A program made the translations under genes and the position numbers. From Caballeronia temeraria (GTDB lineage: Bacteria; Pseudomonadota; Gammaproteobacteria; Burkholderiales; Burkholderiaceae), in assembly GCF_001544795.2 (NCBI RefSeq), contig NZ_FCOI02000003.1, forward strand, positions 62,001 to 126,000: DNA of 64,000 nucleotides, in the 5' to 3' direction. Numbering within the stretch: position 1 is the first letter of the stretch; every line of letters begins with the position of its first letter. This document shows, piece by piece, positions 1 to 9,094 of this stretch. The notes under the pieces are model-generated. The model was given only the letters and a program-made list of their open reading frames with translations. It did no database searches and was not told the DNA's origin.

Positions 1-67
1 CGCCCGCGCCCGAGCAATGCAGCGCGATGACCGGCGCGGCGGTACGTTCGTCGTTTGAAGCTGTCAT
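1..67 (-). CDS. Alpha/beta hydrolase, N-terminal fragment (gene runs off the window)
   Basis: Only the first 22 codons lie in the window. The reading starts at an ATG (complement of 65-67) and gives MTASNDERTAAP followed by VIALHCSGAG. A short hydrophilic lead followed by a beta strand and an H-x-S-G-A-G turn resembles the oxyanion-hole strand at the start of alpha/beta hydrolases. The catalytic residues lie outside the window, so substrate cannot be stated. It is on the same strand as the DUF3563 gene just upstream (24 bp gap) and may share its transcript. Confidence 0.5.
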   Translation of the reverse strand, partial: MTASNDERTAAPVIALHCSGAG

Positions 68-91
68 CGTTCGTTCTCGCTTGGTGAAAGG

Positions 92-265
92 TCAGGCGTC
101 GGCATCGCACGCGCGCATGCGGCGCTCCAGTTCGCCGATATCCACGCACGATGCGAGATAGGCATCGCGGCGGCTATGCTCGGCTTGATCCAGCAACATC
201 CCGGTCCAGCGGATCAGATGCGGCACCATGATGTCTCTTCCGATATTGATTAGGTATCCCAACAT
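92..265 (-). CDS. DUF3563 family small protein
   Basis: A 57-residue protein. Its C-terminal half (RRDAYLASCVDIGELERRMR) matches the conserved core I know from DUF3563, a family of roughly 50-residue proteins frequent in Burkholderia and relatives, with no established function. The ATG at 265 is chosen because GGAG lies 6 nt upstream; a GTG four codons further up would sit on that ribosome-binding site. The chain is amphipathic and helical-looking, without signal peptide or membrane segment. Confidence 0.7.
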   Translation of the reverse strand: MLGYLINIGRDIMVPHLIRWTGMLLDQAEHSRRDAYLASCVDIGELERRMRACDADA

Positions 266-719
266 AATTTGCTCCACTTTCGCCGACGGGTCCTGTCATG
301 AAATGCCGGCAGAGCGATCGTGTAAAACCGGTGAATCCGAGGGTCGCTAAGTCGGCGGGTGCCGGCATGCAATGCAGGCACCGTGCCAGTTTCGCGAAAC
401 CTCGTGCTGCAAGGCCTGAAGCGAATCCAGCGGCGCGCCGGACGACACGAATGTCGGGCGCGGGCCAACGCTTCCCGTTCCGTCAGTCGGCGGACGTCGA
501 ACAGGTCGCCGGAGCTTGCCGGAAACGGCTCCTTGCGTGAGATACGGCGAAAACCGCGAAAATATTCCCGTCGCGCGGGGTCAAGCTTGGGCGTCGCCGC
601 GCCGTAAACGGGTCTGATAGCCGCGCTTGCCCGTCGATCGGCCTCCTGCGGACGGCGCGATAAGATACGGCAGCGTTCGACCTTTGCGTCCTGCCATCGC
701 TCATTCGGAGACAAACGGC
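266..719. other. Intergenic region between divergent DUF3563 and hybrid kinase genes
   Basis: About 450 bp with no coding frame I can support; several frames are open but only as G+C-rich chance frames. It should hold the promoters of the leftward DUF3563 gene and the rightward kinase. A 6-bp inverted repeat GGTGCC / GGCACC (358-363 and 377-382, spacer GGCATGCAATGCA) is visible but lies mid-region without a clear partner promoter. Confidence 0.4.
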
Positions 720-3700
720 GTGCACAGTCGCCATTCGCTCACTTTCAGGATGACGTTGTTCATCGTCGTCGTCTGCGTGCTTCTGGTCGGCACCGATCTC
801 TGGCGCAGCGTCGCGGCGCGCCGCGTGCAGCTCGACGAGATGACGACGGCGACGTCCAACCTCGCGCGCGCGATGGCGCAGCATGCGAACGACACCTTCA
901 AGGAAGCCGATACCACGCTCATCGGCATGGTGGAGCGCGTCGAGGAAGACGGCACGTCGCCGGAGGCGCTCGCGCGTCTGCACCGCTCGCTCGTGTCGCG
1001 CGTCGAGCAATTGCCCCAGTTGAACGGGCTTTTCATCTACGACAAGAACGGCGCCTGGATCGTCAACTCGCAAGCGAAGCTGGAATCGCGCTTCAATAAC
1101 TCGGATCGCGAGTACTTCGAATATCACCGCACGCATACCGATCAGACTTCGCATATCGGGCCGCCGGTCAGGAGCCGCTCGACGGGCAAGTGGATCGTGC
1201 CGGTATCGCGCCGCATCGATGCGCCGGATGGCAGCTTCGCGGGCGTCGCGCTCGCCACCATCGACATCGACTTCTTCTCGCGTTTCTACGACAGCCTCGA
1301 CCTCGGTCAGTCGGGCGCGGCGGTGCTCGTCCTGAATTCCGGCGTGATGGTCGTGCGCCGTCCGTTCGAGGAGCGCTTCGTCGGCAAAAATGTGAACGAC
1401 ACCGCGCTTTACCGATCGCATATCGAACAGGGGCGCTCGGGCGTGTTCACGACGCGCTCGTCGCAGGATCACATCACGCGTCTGAACAGCCTGCGGGAAT
1501 TGCAGGACTATCCGCTCTTCGTCGCGGCGGCGCTCGCGGAAGACGAGATCCTCGCGCCGTGGTGGCGCGACACGCTCTGGCATGCCTCGGTGACGACCGT
1601 GCTTGCGCTCGTCATCGCGATGTTCGGCGCGCGGCTCGTGCGTCAGGTGACCGCGCGCACGCGTATCGAGCAGGCGCTCGCGCGCAGCCTCCAGACGACT
1701 CAGACCGTGCTCGACACCGCGATCAGCCCGATCATCACCGTCGATGAACGCGGCGCGATCCGCTCGTTCAACCTGGCGGGGGAGAAGGTATTCGGCTACA
1801 AGGCGAGCGAGGTCATCGGCCAGAACATCCGCATGCTGGTGCCACCGCCGCATCTGGATGCGTATAACGAATACATCATGCAATTCAAAGGCGATCACGG
1901 CGTCGCGACCGCCGATTGTGAACTCGCCGGGCAGCGCAAGGACGGCACATCGTTTCCCGCGCATGTCTCCACGGGCGCGATGCGTCTCGATGGCGCTCTG
2001 CATTTTGTATCTGTAATTACGGATATTTCCCGGCAGCGGAAGGAGCGCAGCGAGCTGGCGCACGCGCGCGACCAGTTGCTGCTCGCCGCGGACATCGCCG
2101 AACTGGGAATCTGGTCGTGGGATATTGCGACGGGCAAGCTGCACTGGAACGCGCGTATGTTCGAGCTCTATCAATATCCGCCCGCAATGCTCGACAACGG
2201 CCTGCATTTCGAGCATTGGCGTCTGCGCCTGCATCCCGAGGATCACGACACGATCATGGCGAATCTGCACGCGGCGGTTGCGGGACGCATCGACTCGCTA
2301 GCGCCGTTTCGCATCGTGCTGCCCGACGGCACCACGCGACGCATTCAGAGCGGCCTGCGCATCCAGCGCAACGCGAACGGCACGCCCGTTGTGATGACCG
2401 GCGTAAACTACGACGTCACCGATCAATACGAGCTGGAGTTCCACCTGCGCAACGCGAAGGAACAAGCGGATGCAGCGAGCGCGGCGAAATCGTCGTTTCT
2501 CGCTAACATGAGCCACGAAATCCGCACGCCGATGAACGCCGTGCTCGGCATGCTGCATCTCGTGCAGCTCACGGCGCTCAACGCGCGTCAGCAGGACTAC
2601 GTGACCAAGGCCGAAACCGCGGCGAAGTCGCTGCTGAATCTGCTCAACGATATTCTCGACTATTCGAAGATCGAGGCGGGCAAACTGCAACTCGACAGCC
2701 ATCCGTTCGAGCCGGAAAAGCTGATGGAAGAACTCGGCATCGTGCTTTCGGGCAATCAGGGCACGAAGGACGTGGAAGTGCTGTTCGATCTCGATCCGAC
2801 CCTGCCGGCGATGCTCGTCGGCGACAGCTTCCGGCTTCAGCAGGTGCTCATCAATCTCGCGGGTAACGCGCTCAAGTTCACGTCGGCGGGGCAGATCGTC
2901 GTGAGCGTGCATCGGCGCGATGACGCGCATGACGATGCCACCGGCGATGCCGTGCGCGTGCGTATCGCGGTGAGCGACAGCGGCATCGGTATCAGCGAGG
3001 AACAACTCGAACGCATCTTCGAAGGCTTCACGCAGGCGGAAGCATCGACCTCGCGCCGTTACGGCGGCTCGGGACTCGGGCTCGTCATCAGCAAGCGTCT
3101 CGTCGCGATGATGGGCGGTCAGCTCGAAGTCGAAAGCCGCGTGGGCGAAGGCAGCCGCTTCTGGTTCGATATCACGCTCGGCGTGCAAACGACGGGCCTG
3201 CTCGTGCGTGACGATAGCGCAATCCTCGAACGCGGCGCGCGCATTCTCATCGCCGACGACAATGCGATCGCGGGCGAGATCATGTCGCGCACGGTGCGCT
3301 CGCTCGGCTGGCACGCGGACGTCGTGACGAGCGGCACGGAGGCGGTCCAACGCATCCTCGACGCTGCGCTGAACGATGCGCCCTACGACATCGCCCTGCT
3401 CGACTGGCGCATGCCGGGACTCGATGGCCTAAATACCGCAAAACGAATCAGCACGATGACGGGCCGCGCTACGCCGCCTCTCGTGCTGCTCGTCACCGCG
3501 TTCGGCCGCGAAGTGCTGAGAGAGTCGCAGGAAGGCGGCGCCGCGCCCTTCGCTGGTTTTCTCACCAAGCCCGTGATACCAAAGCAACTCGCCGCCGCGA
3601 TCCGTGCAGCGTTGCCTCGTGGTATCGAAACGATGCCGCCCGATGCGCCGCCCGCGACGAACACCATGCGCCGCCTTGCAGGGCTCTCGTTACTCGTGGT

Positions 3701-4676
3701 CGAGGACAATGCGCTCAATCGACAGGTCGCCGAGGGCCTGCTGCTCGCGGAAGGCGCTTCCGTGACGCTCGCGCAGAGCGGCCGTGAAGGCGTCGATCGC
3801 GTCGTGGCCGCGAACATGCACTTCGATGCCGTGCTCATGGACGTGCAAATGCCCGATCTCGACGGACTCGAGGCGACGCGCCTCATTCGCGCGGACGGCC
3901 GTTTCGCCGCGTTGCCGATCATCGCGATGACGGCCAATGCATCCGGCGCGGATCGCGACGCGTGTATTCAGGCTGGCATGAATGAACACGTGGGCAAGCC
4001 GATCGATGTCGAACGGCTTGTTGCCGTGCTGCGCACACATGCAGGACACACGCCGATAACGTCGGATGCACAGCACGCGGTTGCGGATGAACATGAGTCG
4101 ATCATCGAGCCGCGCGATTCGATCGTCGCGCGCTTCGGCGGTAACGTCGAGCTGATCCGCAAGTCGATCGACGGCTTCGGTGCACAGACCGCGCAACAAC
4201 TGGCGCTGCTTGCCTCGGTGCTCGCAGCGCATGACACGCAAGACGCCGCATCGATACTGCATACGATAAAGGGCAGCGCGGGCACGATCGGCGCTGCATC
4301 GCTCGCAACACTCGCAAGCACGCTTGAGACCGATGCACAACTTCTGGATTCCGCGCGCGCAGAACTGCCGCGCATGCAGCGATTGCTTGCATTGAGCGTA
4401 GCGCAACTCGTCGATGCATTCGGGCTGCCGCAATCGCCCGCGGAACATGCAACGAACGCATCATCGCTCGAAGACGATGAGTGGCGTGCGCGTCTCGCTG
4501 CTATCGTCGAATTGCTCGATGCATCCAATCTGCAAGCGATCGGGCTCTCAGAGAATCTGTCGGCGCATGCGCCGAATGTGCATCGCGAAGACTTCGAGCA
4601 GTTTCTCGCGCGTGTGCGCGCACTCGATTTCGCGCGCGCTTCGGAAATCGCGCGCGATATGCTCGAGCAGGTTTGA
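720..4676 (+). CDS. Membrane-bound hybrid sensor histidine kinase (sensor-PAS-PAS-HisKA-HATPase-REC-REC-HPt)
   Basis: A 1318-residue single-chain phosphorelay. A GTG start at 720 is preferred because GGAG lies 9 nt upstream; a TTG at 627 is in frame but lacks a site. Transmembrane segments at about 11-27 and 285-307 bracket a periplasmic sensor region of the Cache type. PAS modules follow at about 324-441 and 451-572. The phospho-acceptor His is H599 (SHEIRTPMN), followed by a HATPase domain with DSGIGI and GGSGLGL boxes. Two receiver domains carry D895 (LLDWRMPG) and D1041 (LMDVQMPD), and the C-terminal HPt domain has H1181 (HTIKGSAG). All phosphotransfer residues are intact, as in BarA/ArcB-like kinases. 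The ligand is unknown. The gene converges with a response regulator 20 bp away, a possible partner. Confidence 0.93.
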   Translation: MHSRHSLTFRMTLFIVVVCVLLVGTDLWRSVAARRVQLDEMTTATSNLARAMAQHANDTFKEADTTLIGMVERVEEDGTSPEALARLHRSLVSRVEQLPQLNGLFIYDKNGAWIVNSQAKLESRFNNSDREYFEYHRTHTDQTSHIGPPVRSRSTGKWIVPVSRRIDAPDGSFAGVALATIDIDFFSRFYDSLDLGQSGAAVLVLNSGVMVVRRPFEERFVGKNVNDTALYRSHIEQGRSGVFTTRSSQDHITRLNSLRELQDYPLFVAAALAEDEILAPWWRDTLWHASVTTVLALVIAMFGARLVRQVTARTRIEQALARSLQTTQTVLDTAISPIITVDERGAIRSFNLAGEKVFGYKASEVIGQNIRMLVPPPHLDAYNEYIMQFKGDHGVATADCELAGQRKDGTSFPAHVSTGAMRLDGALHFVSVITDISRQRKERSELAHARDQLLLAADIAELGIWSWDIATGKLHWNARMFELYQYPPAMLDNGLHFEHWRLRLHPEDHDTIMANLHAAVAGRIDSLAPFRIVLPDGTTRRIQSGLRIQRNANGTPVVMTGVNYDVTDQYELEFHLRNAKEQADAASAAKSSFLANMSHEIRTPMNAVLGMLHLVQLTALNARQQDYVTKAETAAKSLLNLLNDILDYSKIEAGKLQLDSHPFEPEKLMEELGIVLSGNQGTKDVEVLFDLDPTLPAMLVGDSFRLQQVLINLAGNALKFTSAGQIVVSVHRRDDAHDDATGDAVRVRIAVSDSGIGISEEQLERIFEGFTQAEASTSRRYGGSGLGLVISKRLVAMMGGQLEVESRVGEGSRFWFDITLGVQTTGLLVRDDSAILERGARILIADDNAIAGEIMSRTVRSLGWHADVVTSGTEAVQRILDAALNDAPYDIALLDWRMPGLDGLNTAKRISTMTGRATPPLVLLVTAFGREVLRESQEGGAAPFAGFLTKPVIPKQLAAAIRAALPRGIETMPPDAPPATNTMRRLAGLSLLVVEDNALNRQVAEGLLLAEGASVTLAQSGREGVDRVVAANMHFDAVLMDVQMPDLDGLEATRLIRADGRFAALPIIAMTANASGADRDACIQAGMNEHVGKPIDVERLVAVLRTHAGHTPITSDAQHAVADEHESIIEPRDSIVARFGGNVELIRKSIDGFGAQTAQQLALLASVLAAHDTQDAASILHTIKGSAGTIGAASLATLASTLETDAQLLDSARAELPRMQRLLALSVAQLVDAFGLPQSPAEHATNASSLEDDEWRARLAAIVELLDASNLQAIGLSENLSAHAPNVHREDFEQFLARVRALDFARASEIARDMLEQV

Positions 4677-4696
4677 GAGCGACGAGACGTTACGAG

Positions 4697-5608
4697 CTAG
4701 CGGCCTCGTCCGTCGCGAACGTATAGCGGAAAAGGATGGATGTTCGTGCCGCCCGACGATTCCAGCAGCGCGCGCAATTCTTCCCGCGCCTTGCGTGCCG
4801 AAGTCAGCGCGCCTTGCACGCGCGCCTGCAGCACGGCGGGTCTGGCCGGCTTTGCGATGACATCGGCCGCGCCTGCATCGAGCGTGCATTGCTCGGTTTC
4901 GACATCGCGCGCATCGCCCAGCACGATGATTGGCACGTGAGCGAGTTCCGACAACAACGCGCGCACGGCTGTGCAAGGGTCATCGCAGCAACGCGTATCC
5001 AGCACGATCGCATCGGGCTCTTTGCTTTGCGCGAGACGCAACGCCGCATCGCAATCTTTCACGAGGTCGAGTGCGCCGATAGCGTCAAGCGCATGACGAT
5101 GCGCCTCGATCGTGTCGTTTCCAAGGATGCCAAATACGCGCACGCCCGTGGGTTTCGACGCCGCCGCCTTGCCCTCTTCGTGTCGACGCGCCAGCGCCTC
5201 CATCACGCGTTGCCGCAAACGAAGCTGTGCCCGCACGCGTGCTTGCAGGCGCGGCGCGACGAGCGGTTTGATCACGTAATCGGCTGCGCCTATGTTGAAT
5301 GCGTCGACTTCGAGAGCGGGGGCATCGTGACTCGTGACGAAGATCACCGGCACGCGTGCGAGCTTTGTATCTCTCTTGAGGACCTCGCAGACGTCGAAGC
5401 CCGTCATGTTCGGCAGATTGGCGTCGAGAAGAATGAGATCAGGCGTCGACTCGCGCGCCAGCGCAAGCGCGGCCTCGCCGGTCGTGGCGAAGCGCTGGTT
5501 GGGGAATTCCGCGAGCATGCCCCCGATGACGCGAATCATCGCCGGATCGTCGTCGACGAGAAGCAAACGCGGCTGATACGTTGAAGCGGAGTTCTCTGCA
5601 GTATCCAT
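4697..5608 (-). CDS. Response regulator with one canonical and one degenerate REC domain, no output domain
   Basis: 303 residues from the ATG at 5608; two ATG or near-start codons further upstream are in frame but none has a clear ribosome-binding site. The first receiver domain (about 13-135) has the acidic VDDD cluster, phospho-acceptor D62 (LILLDANLP) and the switch Lys in IKP. The second half (about 155-270) has REC-like spacing with IVLDTR and IAKP, but the N-terminal acidic pair is replaced by LGND, so phosphorylation there may be impaired. There is no DNA-binding, GGDEF or HD-GYP domain; the tail is helical and charged. It could act as a phosphate sink or protein-interaction switch. 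Its tail-to-tail placement with the hybrid kinase suggests, but does not prove, a shared pathway. Confidence 0.85.
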   Translation of the reverse strand: MDTAENSASTYQPRLLLVDDDPAMIRVIGGMLAEFPNQRFATTGEAALALARESTPDLILLDANLPNMTGFDVCEVLKRDTKLARVPVIFVTSHDAPALEVDAFNIGAADYVIKPLVAPRLQARVRAQLRLRQRVMEALARRHEEGKAAASKPTGVRVFGILGNDTIEAHRHALDAIGALDLVKDCDAALRLAQSKEPDAIVLDTRCCDDPCTAVRALLSELAHVPIIVLGDARDVETEQCTLDAGAADVIAKPARPAVLQARVQGALTSARKAREELRALLESSGGTNIHPFPLYVRDGRGR

Positions 5609-6017
5609 GTTCGAACAGGTAATCATCAGACGATAAGCACTGGGTGAACTGTACGCCCGCAACGAGTGCGCGGCAAGTCCGAATTTAAATGAAGGTATTA
5701 ATTATCTGATATTTCAGCGCTCGGAAATTTCGATTGTGCTGATAGTTGCAGCGCTGAACATATTCATAAGCGAATAAGTAATTTGTTCCTTGCCCTTGCC
5801 GGGCCGCTTTTTCAGGCCGCACAAGGGTTAGCCGATTAACGCACGCGCGTTCGATGGAATTTAGCACGGGCGTCTCGCAAAAAATGCTATGACGTTTTTA
5901 ATCGATTCCGCCGATCAATGTAAACATTCAAAAACGGCTTATCGTTTGCGAGGCTTTTTAGTTTGCGGCATCCGGGCGCATACTCACTGACATATCTAAA
6001 AAAGCCGGGAAAAAGCC
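5609..6017. promoter_or_regulatory. A+T-rich divergent promoter region with a perfect 9-bp inverted repeat
   Basis: About 409 bp between a leftward response regulator and a rightward sigma-54 activator, clearly richer in A+T than its surroundings. It contains a perfect inverted repeat TTCAGCGCT (5713-5721) / AGCGCTGAA (5750-5758) with a 28-bp spacer, and a short repeat AATGT-AA-ACATT around 5917-5930. No open frame here looks real. The repeat could be a paired operator or form a long-loop hairpin in the response-regulator leader. Confidence 0.45.
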
Positions 6018-7388
6018 ATGTACGGGGAAGCCAGAACGCTCTATTTCGTCGGTCGCGCGGTATCGGACGATCTGTCCGAGCGCTTGTGCGCTCGTGGCTG
6101 GACCATCGAGCGCATCGATCCCGCGAAGCCGCCCAAATCCGCCAAACACGGCAAACGTGCTGCGGCGGGTATCGTCGATCTCACATCCCGCGGCTTTGCC
6201 AAAGAAGCGGCCACACTCACCGGAATGCTCGCAAGTTATCAGATCGGCTGGGTGGCGACTGTCGATGCCGAGCATGTCGATAGCCCGGATATCTGCCGCC
6301 TGATTCGCGATTTCTGTTTCGACTACGTGACGGTGCCTTCCACCGCTGACCGCATCGTCGATGCAGTCGGACATGCATACGGCATGGTATCGCTGCACGA
6401 CGCCGCAAGCGATCCGCGCAAGGAAGAATGCAAGGAAGGCAACATGGTCGGCTCTTGCGACGCAATGCAGGCGCTGTATCGCTCGATTCGCAAAGTCGCA
6501 ATGACCGATGCGCCCGTTTTCATCTCCGGCGAATCGGGCACGGGCAAGGAACTCACGGCCGTCGCAATTCATGAGCGCTCAGTGCGGCGCGAGCAGCCAT
6601 TTGTCGCGATCAACTGCGGGGCGATTCCGGCGCATTTGCTGCAATCCGAGCTCTTCGGTTATGAGCGCGGCGCGTTCACCGGCGCGAATCAACGCAAGAT
6701 AGGCCGAGTGGAAGCCGCCGACGGCGGCACGCTCTTTCTCGATGAAATCGGTGATCTGCCGCTCGAAAGCCAGGCTAGCCTGCTGCGCTTTCTGCAGGAA
6801 CGAAAGATCGAACGCCTCGGCGGACAAGGCTCGACCGATGTCGATGTGCGCATCATCTCGGCGACGCACGTCGATATGCAAACGGCAATGCTCGAAGGAC
6901 GTTTCCGCGCGGACTTATACCATCGCCTGTGCGTGTTGCAGATCGACGAGCCGCCCCTGCGCGTGCGTGGCAAGGATATCGAAGTGCTTGCGAATCACAT
7001 GCTCGATCGCTTCAGAAAGGACGCAAGCCGGAGGCTGCGCGGCTTCGCGCCATGCGCCATTGCAGCGCTGCATAACTACGGCTGGCCCGGCAATGTGCGC
7101 GAGTTGATCAATCGCGTGCGTCGCGCAATCGTCATGTCGGAAGGACGTCAGATTCTCGCAAGCGATCTCGAACTCGGCGAATATGCGGAAGCCGCACCGA
7201 CGACGCTGGCGCAAGCACGCGAAGCGGCCGAGCGGCAAGCGATCGAAGTCGCGCTGTTGCGCCATCGCGGAAGGCTCGGCGAGGCCGCGGATGAATTGGG
7301 CATTTCGCGCGTCACCTTGTATCGCATGCTGACTGCTTATGGACTGCGCCCGAAAACGGAAAGACCGCTGGAGGCCTCGGGCGGATAG
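6018..7388 (+). CDS. Sigma-54-dependent transcriptional activator with an atypical N-terminal domain
   Basis: 456 residues. The central AAA+ domain (about 145-375) has Walker A GESGTGKE (171-178), the sigma-54-contacting GAFTGA loop (218-223) and Walker B TLFLDEIGD. The C-terminal Fis-type helix-turn-helix (AADELGISRVTLYRML, about 421-440) binds upstream activating sequences. The N-terminal 130 residues resemble the size and fold pattern of a receiver domain but lack the acidic pocket and phospho-acceptor motif, as in the VpsR type of regulator that responds to cyclic-di-GMP. Burkholderia BerB, an exopolysaccharide activator, has this design; identity with it is only a possibility. The ATG at 6018 is preceded by a weak purine-rich GGGAAAAAG. 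Confidence 0.88.
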   Translation: MYGEARTLYFVGRAVSDDLSERLCARGWTIERIDPAKPPKSAKHGKRAAAGIVDLTSRGFAKEAATLTGMLASYQIGWVATVDAEHVDSPDICRLIRDFCFDYVTVPSTADRIVDAVGHAYGMVSLHDAASDPRKEECKEGNMVGSCDAMQALYRSIRKVAMTDAPVFISGESGTGKELTAVAIHERSVRREQPFVAINCGAIPAHLLQSELFGYERGAFTGANQRKIGRVEAADGGTLFLDEIGDLPLESQASLLRFLQERKIERLGGQGSTDVDVRIISATHVDMQTAMLEGRFRADLYHRLCVLQIDEPPLRVRGKDIEVLANHMLDRFRKDASRRLRGFAPCAIAALHNYGWPGNVRELINRVRRAIVMSEGRQILASDLELGEYAEAAPTTLAQAREAAERQAIEVALLRHRGRLGEAADELGISRVTLYRMLTAYGLRPKTERPLEASGG

Positions 7389-7725
7389 CGTCCGGAGTGC
7401 GTGAATCATGATTCGCTTAAGAACGCGTTAAGGAACCTTCATCGGCGCTTGCCACTCCAACCACCGCATCGTGAAAGCCTGAGGCGGCATTCGCGCAACA
7501 TGCGCCGTTAGCCCCGTCACGCATTTCCTCTCGTAGCCCGCTGGCGTTCTCTCGCGCCGCCAGACCGCGCGCTACGCAGTCTCGTTTCATTCATATGCGC
7601 CCGCCCCAGGTGTCTCTGGCGCGCTCATATTGCGCTCATGCGCCATGCCATAACATCGACTCGCACGTTCAATGCGTCGCGAATGCATATTGGCGTGCCT
7701 AGCGAGTAACGTCGGATTGTCAGTC
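7389..7725. promoter_or_regulatory. Intergenic region with clustered palindromes
   Basis: A 337-bp gap between two rightward genes. Just after the sigma-54 activator stop there is a perfect 12-bp palindrome GAATCATGATTC (7403-7414), then CTTAA-N7-TTAAG (7416-7432), within 30 bp. No T-run follows, so a factor-independent terminator is not clear. The remainder is expected to hold the promoter of the MATE exporter gene; no open frame here is convincing. Confidence 0.35.
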
Positions 7726-9084
7726 ATGGTTTCGCATAACAACGCTTCTCTCGTTCGTCAATTCTCGAATTACGCAGTGCCCACCGTGCTCGCCGCATGG
7801 GTGTACTGCATGCACTCGGTCATCAGCGGCATTTTCATCGGACAGCATGTCGGCCCGGATGCGCTCGCCGCATTGAATCTGCTCGTCCCTTTGCTTTATC
7901 TGCCGTACGCATTCAGCGTGATGATCGGTGTGGGCGGCTCGACGCTCGTCTCCCGATTGCTCGGTGAGCGGCGCGAACGCGATGCCGCGGAAGCCTTTAC
8001 ACAAGCCCTCTGGCTGCTCGTGTTATGTGGCGTGACATTCGCACTGGCGATTCATTTTTATGCCGATACTTTCGTCCAATGGACAGGCGCGCGCGGTGAA
8101 CTTGCGCGCCTCGCGAAAGACTTCCTGCATGCCTATGCGCCATTCGTTCTATTCCCGACCGCGTGCTATGCACTCGAACTGTTTTTGCGGATCGAAGGCG
8201 CGGCGAAGTTCGGGCTCGTCTGCCTGATCGCGGGCGGCATTGTCGATGTCGCCTTGACATGGTGGATGGTCGGCCATTTGCAATGGGGCATGCGCGGCGC
8301 AGCGCTCGCATCCGGCATTAGTCAGGCGCTCGCCTGCATGCCGATGCTCGCCTATCACTTTGTCAGGGCGCGGCACGTTCGGCCTGTCGCGCATGCCTTT
8401 GCGCGGCTCGACCACGCGTGGCGCATGGCGTATAACGGCGCGTCCGAGTTTCTTGGTGAGATCGCACCGAGCGTCACGCTGTTCGCATTCAATCACGCGA
8501 TATTGCGCTGGCTCGGCGATACGGGTCTCGTTGCGTTCGCTGTCGTCGAATACATGACGATGATCGCGTCGGTCACGATGGTCGCGCTCGTGCAAAGCAT
8601 GCAGCCGATCGTGAGTTTTCAGCGCGGCGCGGGCAATGCGCACGCCGTCTCGCGCGGCTTTTCTATCGGCATCATGGTCACAGCCGGCTTCGCGCTCGCC
8701 GCAGCCTTCGCCATTCTCACGCTCGCGCAACCGCTCGGCGCGCTCTTCGTGCCCGACAGTCCGGCAGCACAAGCACTGCTTCGCGATGCATTGCCGTGGT
8801 GCGCGCTCGCGTTCCTGCCCGCCGCGATCAATGTCGCGATCAGCGGGTATCTGACCGCGATCGAGGCGCCGCTTGCCTCGATGATCGTCGCCCTGTTGAG
8901 AAGCTGGTTGCTATTGTTATCGATGCTCTGGCTGCTCTCCGAGTGGTTCGGACCGCGCGGCATCTGGATGACGGTCGCCATGACGGAACTGGCGACGCTC
9001 GCCGTGAGCATTGTGCTGTATGTCAGGCGTGGCCGGCGATTCGATTTGCCCGCGCCCGCCACGGCAAATCAGGTGCTTTCGTAA
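7726..9084 (+). CDS. MATE family multidrug/toxin exporter
   Basis: 452 residues with about twelve hydrophobic segments in two similar halves, the pattern of multidrug and toxic compound extrusion proteins, which exchange Na+ or H+ for cationic drugs across the inner membrane. Near the N terminus the first helix (TVLAAWVYCMHSVISGIFIG) and the GVGGSTLVSRLLGER loop are typical of the DinF/MepA-like part of the family. The ATG at 7726 is chosen because GGA lies upstream and an earlier ATG at 7672 lacks a ribosome-binding site. It ends 10 bp before the convergent acyltransferase gene. The exported substrate cannot be deduced. Confidence 0.88.
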   Translation: MVSHNNASLVRQFSNYAVPTVLAAWVYCMHSVISGIFIGQHVGPDALAALNLLVPLLYLPYAFSVMIGVGGSTLVSRLLGERRERDAAEAFTQALWLLVLCGVTFALAIHFYADTFVQWTGARGELARLAKDFLHAYAPFVLFPTACYALELFLRIEGAAKFGLVCLIAGGIVDVALTWWMVGHLQWGMRGAALASGISQALACMPMLAYHFVRARHVRPVAHAFARLDHAWRMAYNGASEFLGEIAPSVTLFAFNHAILRWLGDTGLVAFAVVEYMTMIASVTMVALVQSMQPIVSFQRGAGNAHAVSRGFSIGIMVTAGFALAAAFAILTLAQPLGALFVPDSPAAQALLRDALPWCALAFLPAAINVAISGYLTAIEAPLASMIVALLRSWLLLLSMLWLLSEWFGPRGIWMTVAMTELATLAVSIVLYVRRGRRFDLPAPATANQVLS

Positions 9085-9094
9085 GCGTTCGCGA

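Noticed and set aside
483..2270. A 595-codon minus-strand open frame opposite the hybrid kinase
   Set aside because: No recognisable domain, very high Arg/Glu/His content, and it lies opposite PAS and HisKA coding sequence.
5685..5867. 60-codon minus-strand open frame in the A+T-rich region
   Set aside because: No ribosome-binding site and no coding bias; better explained as promoter DNA.
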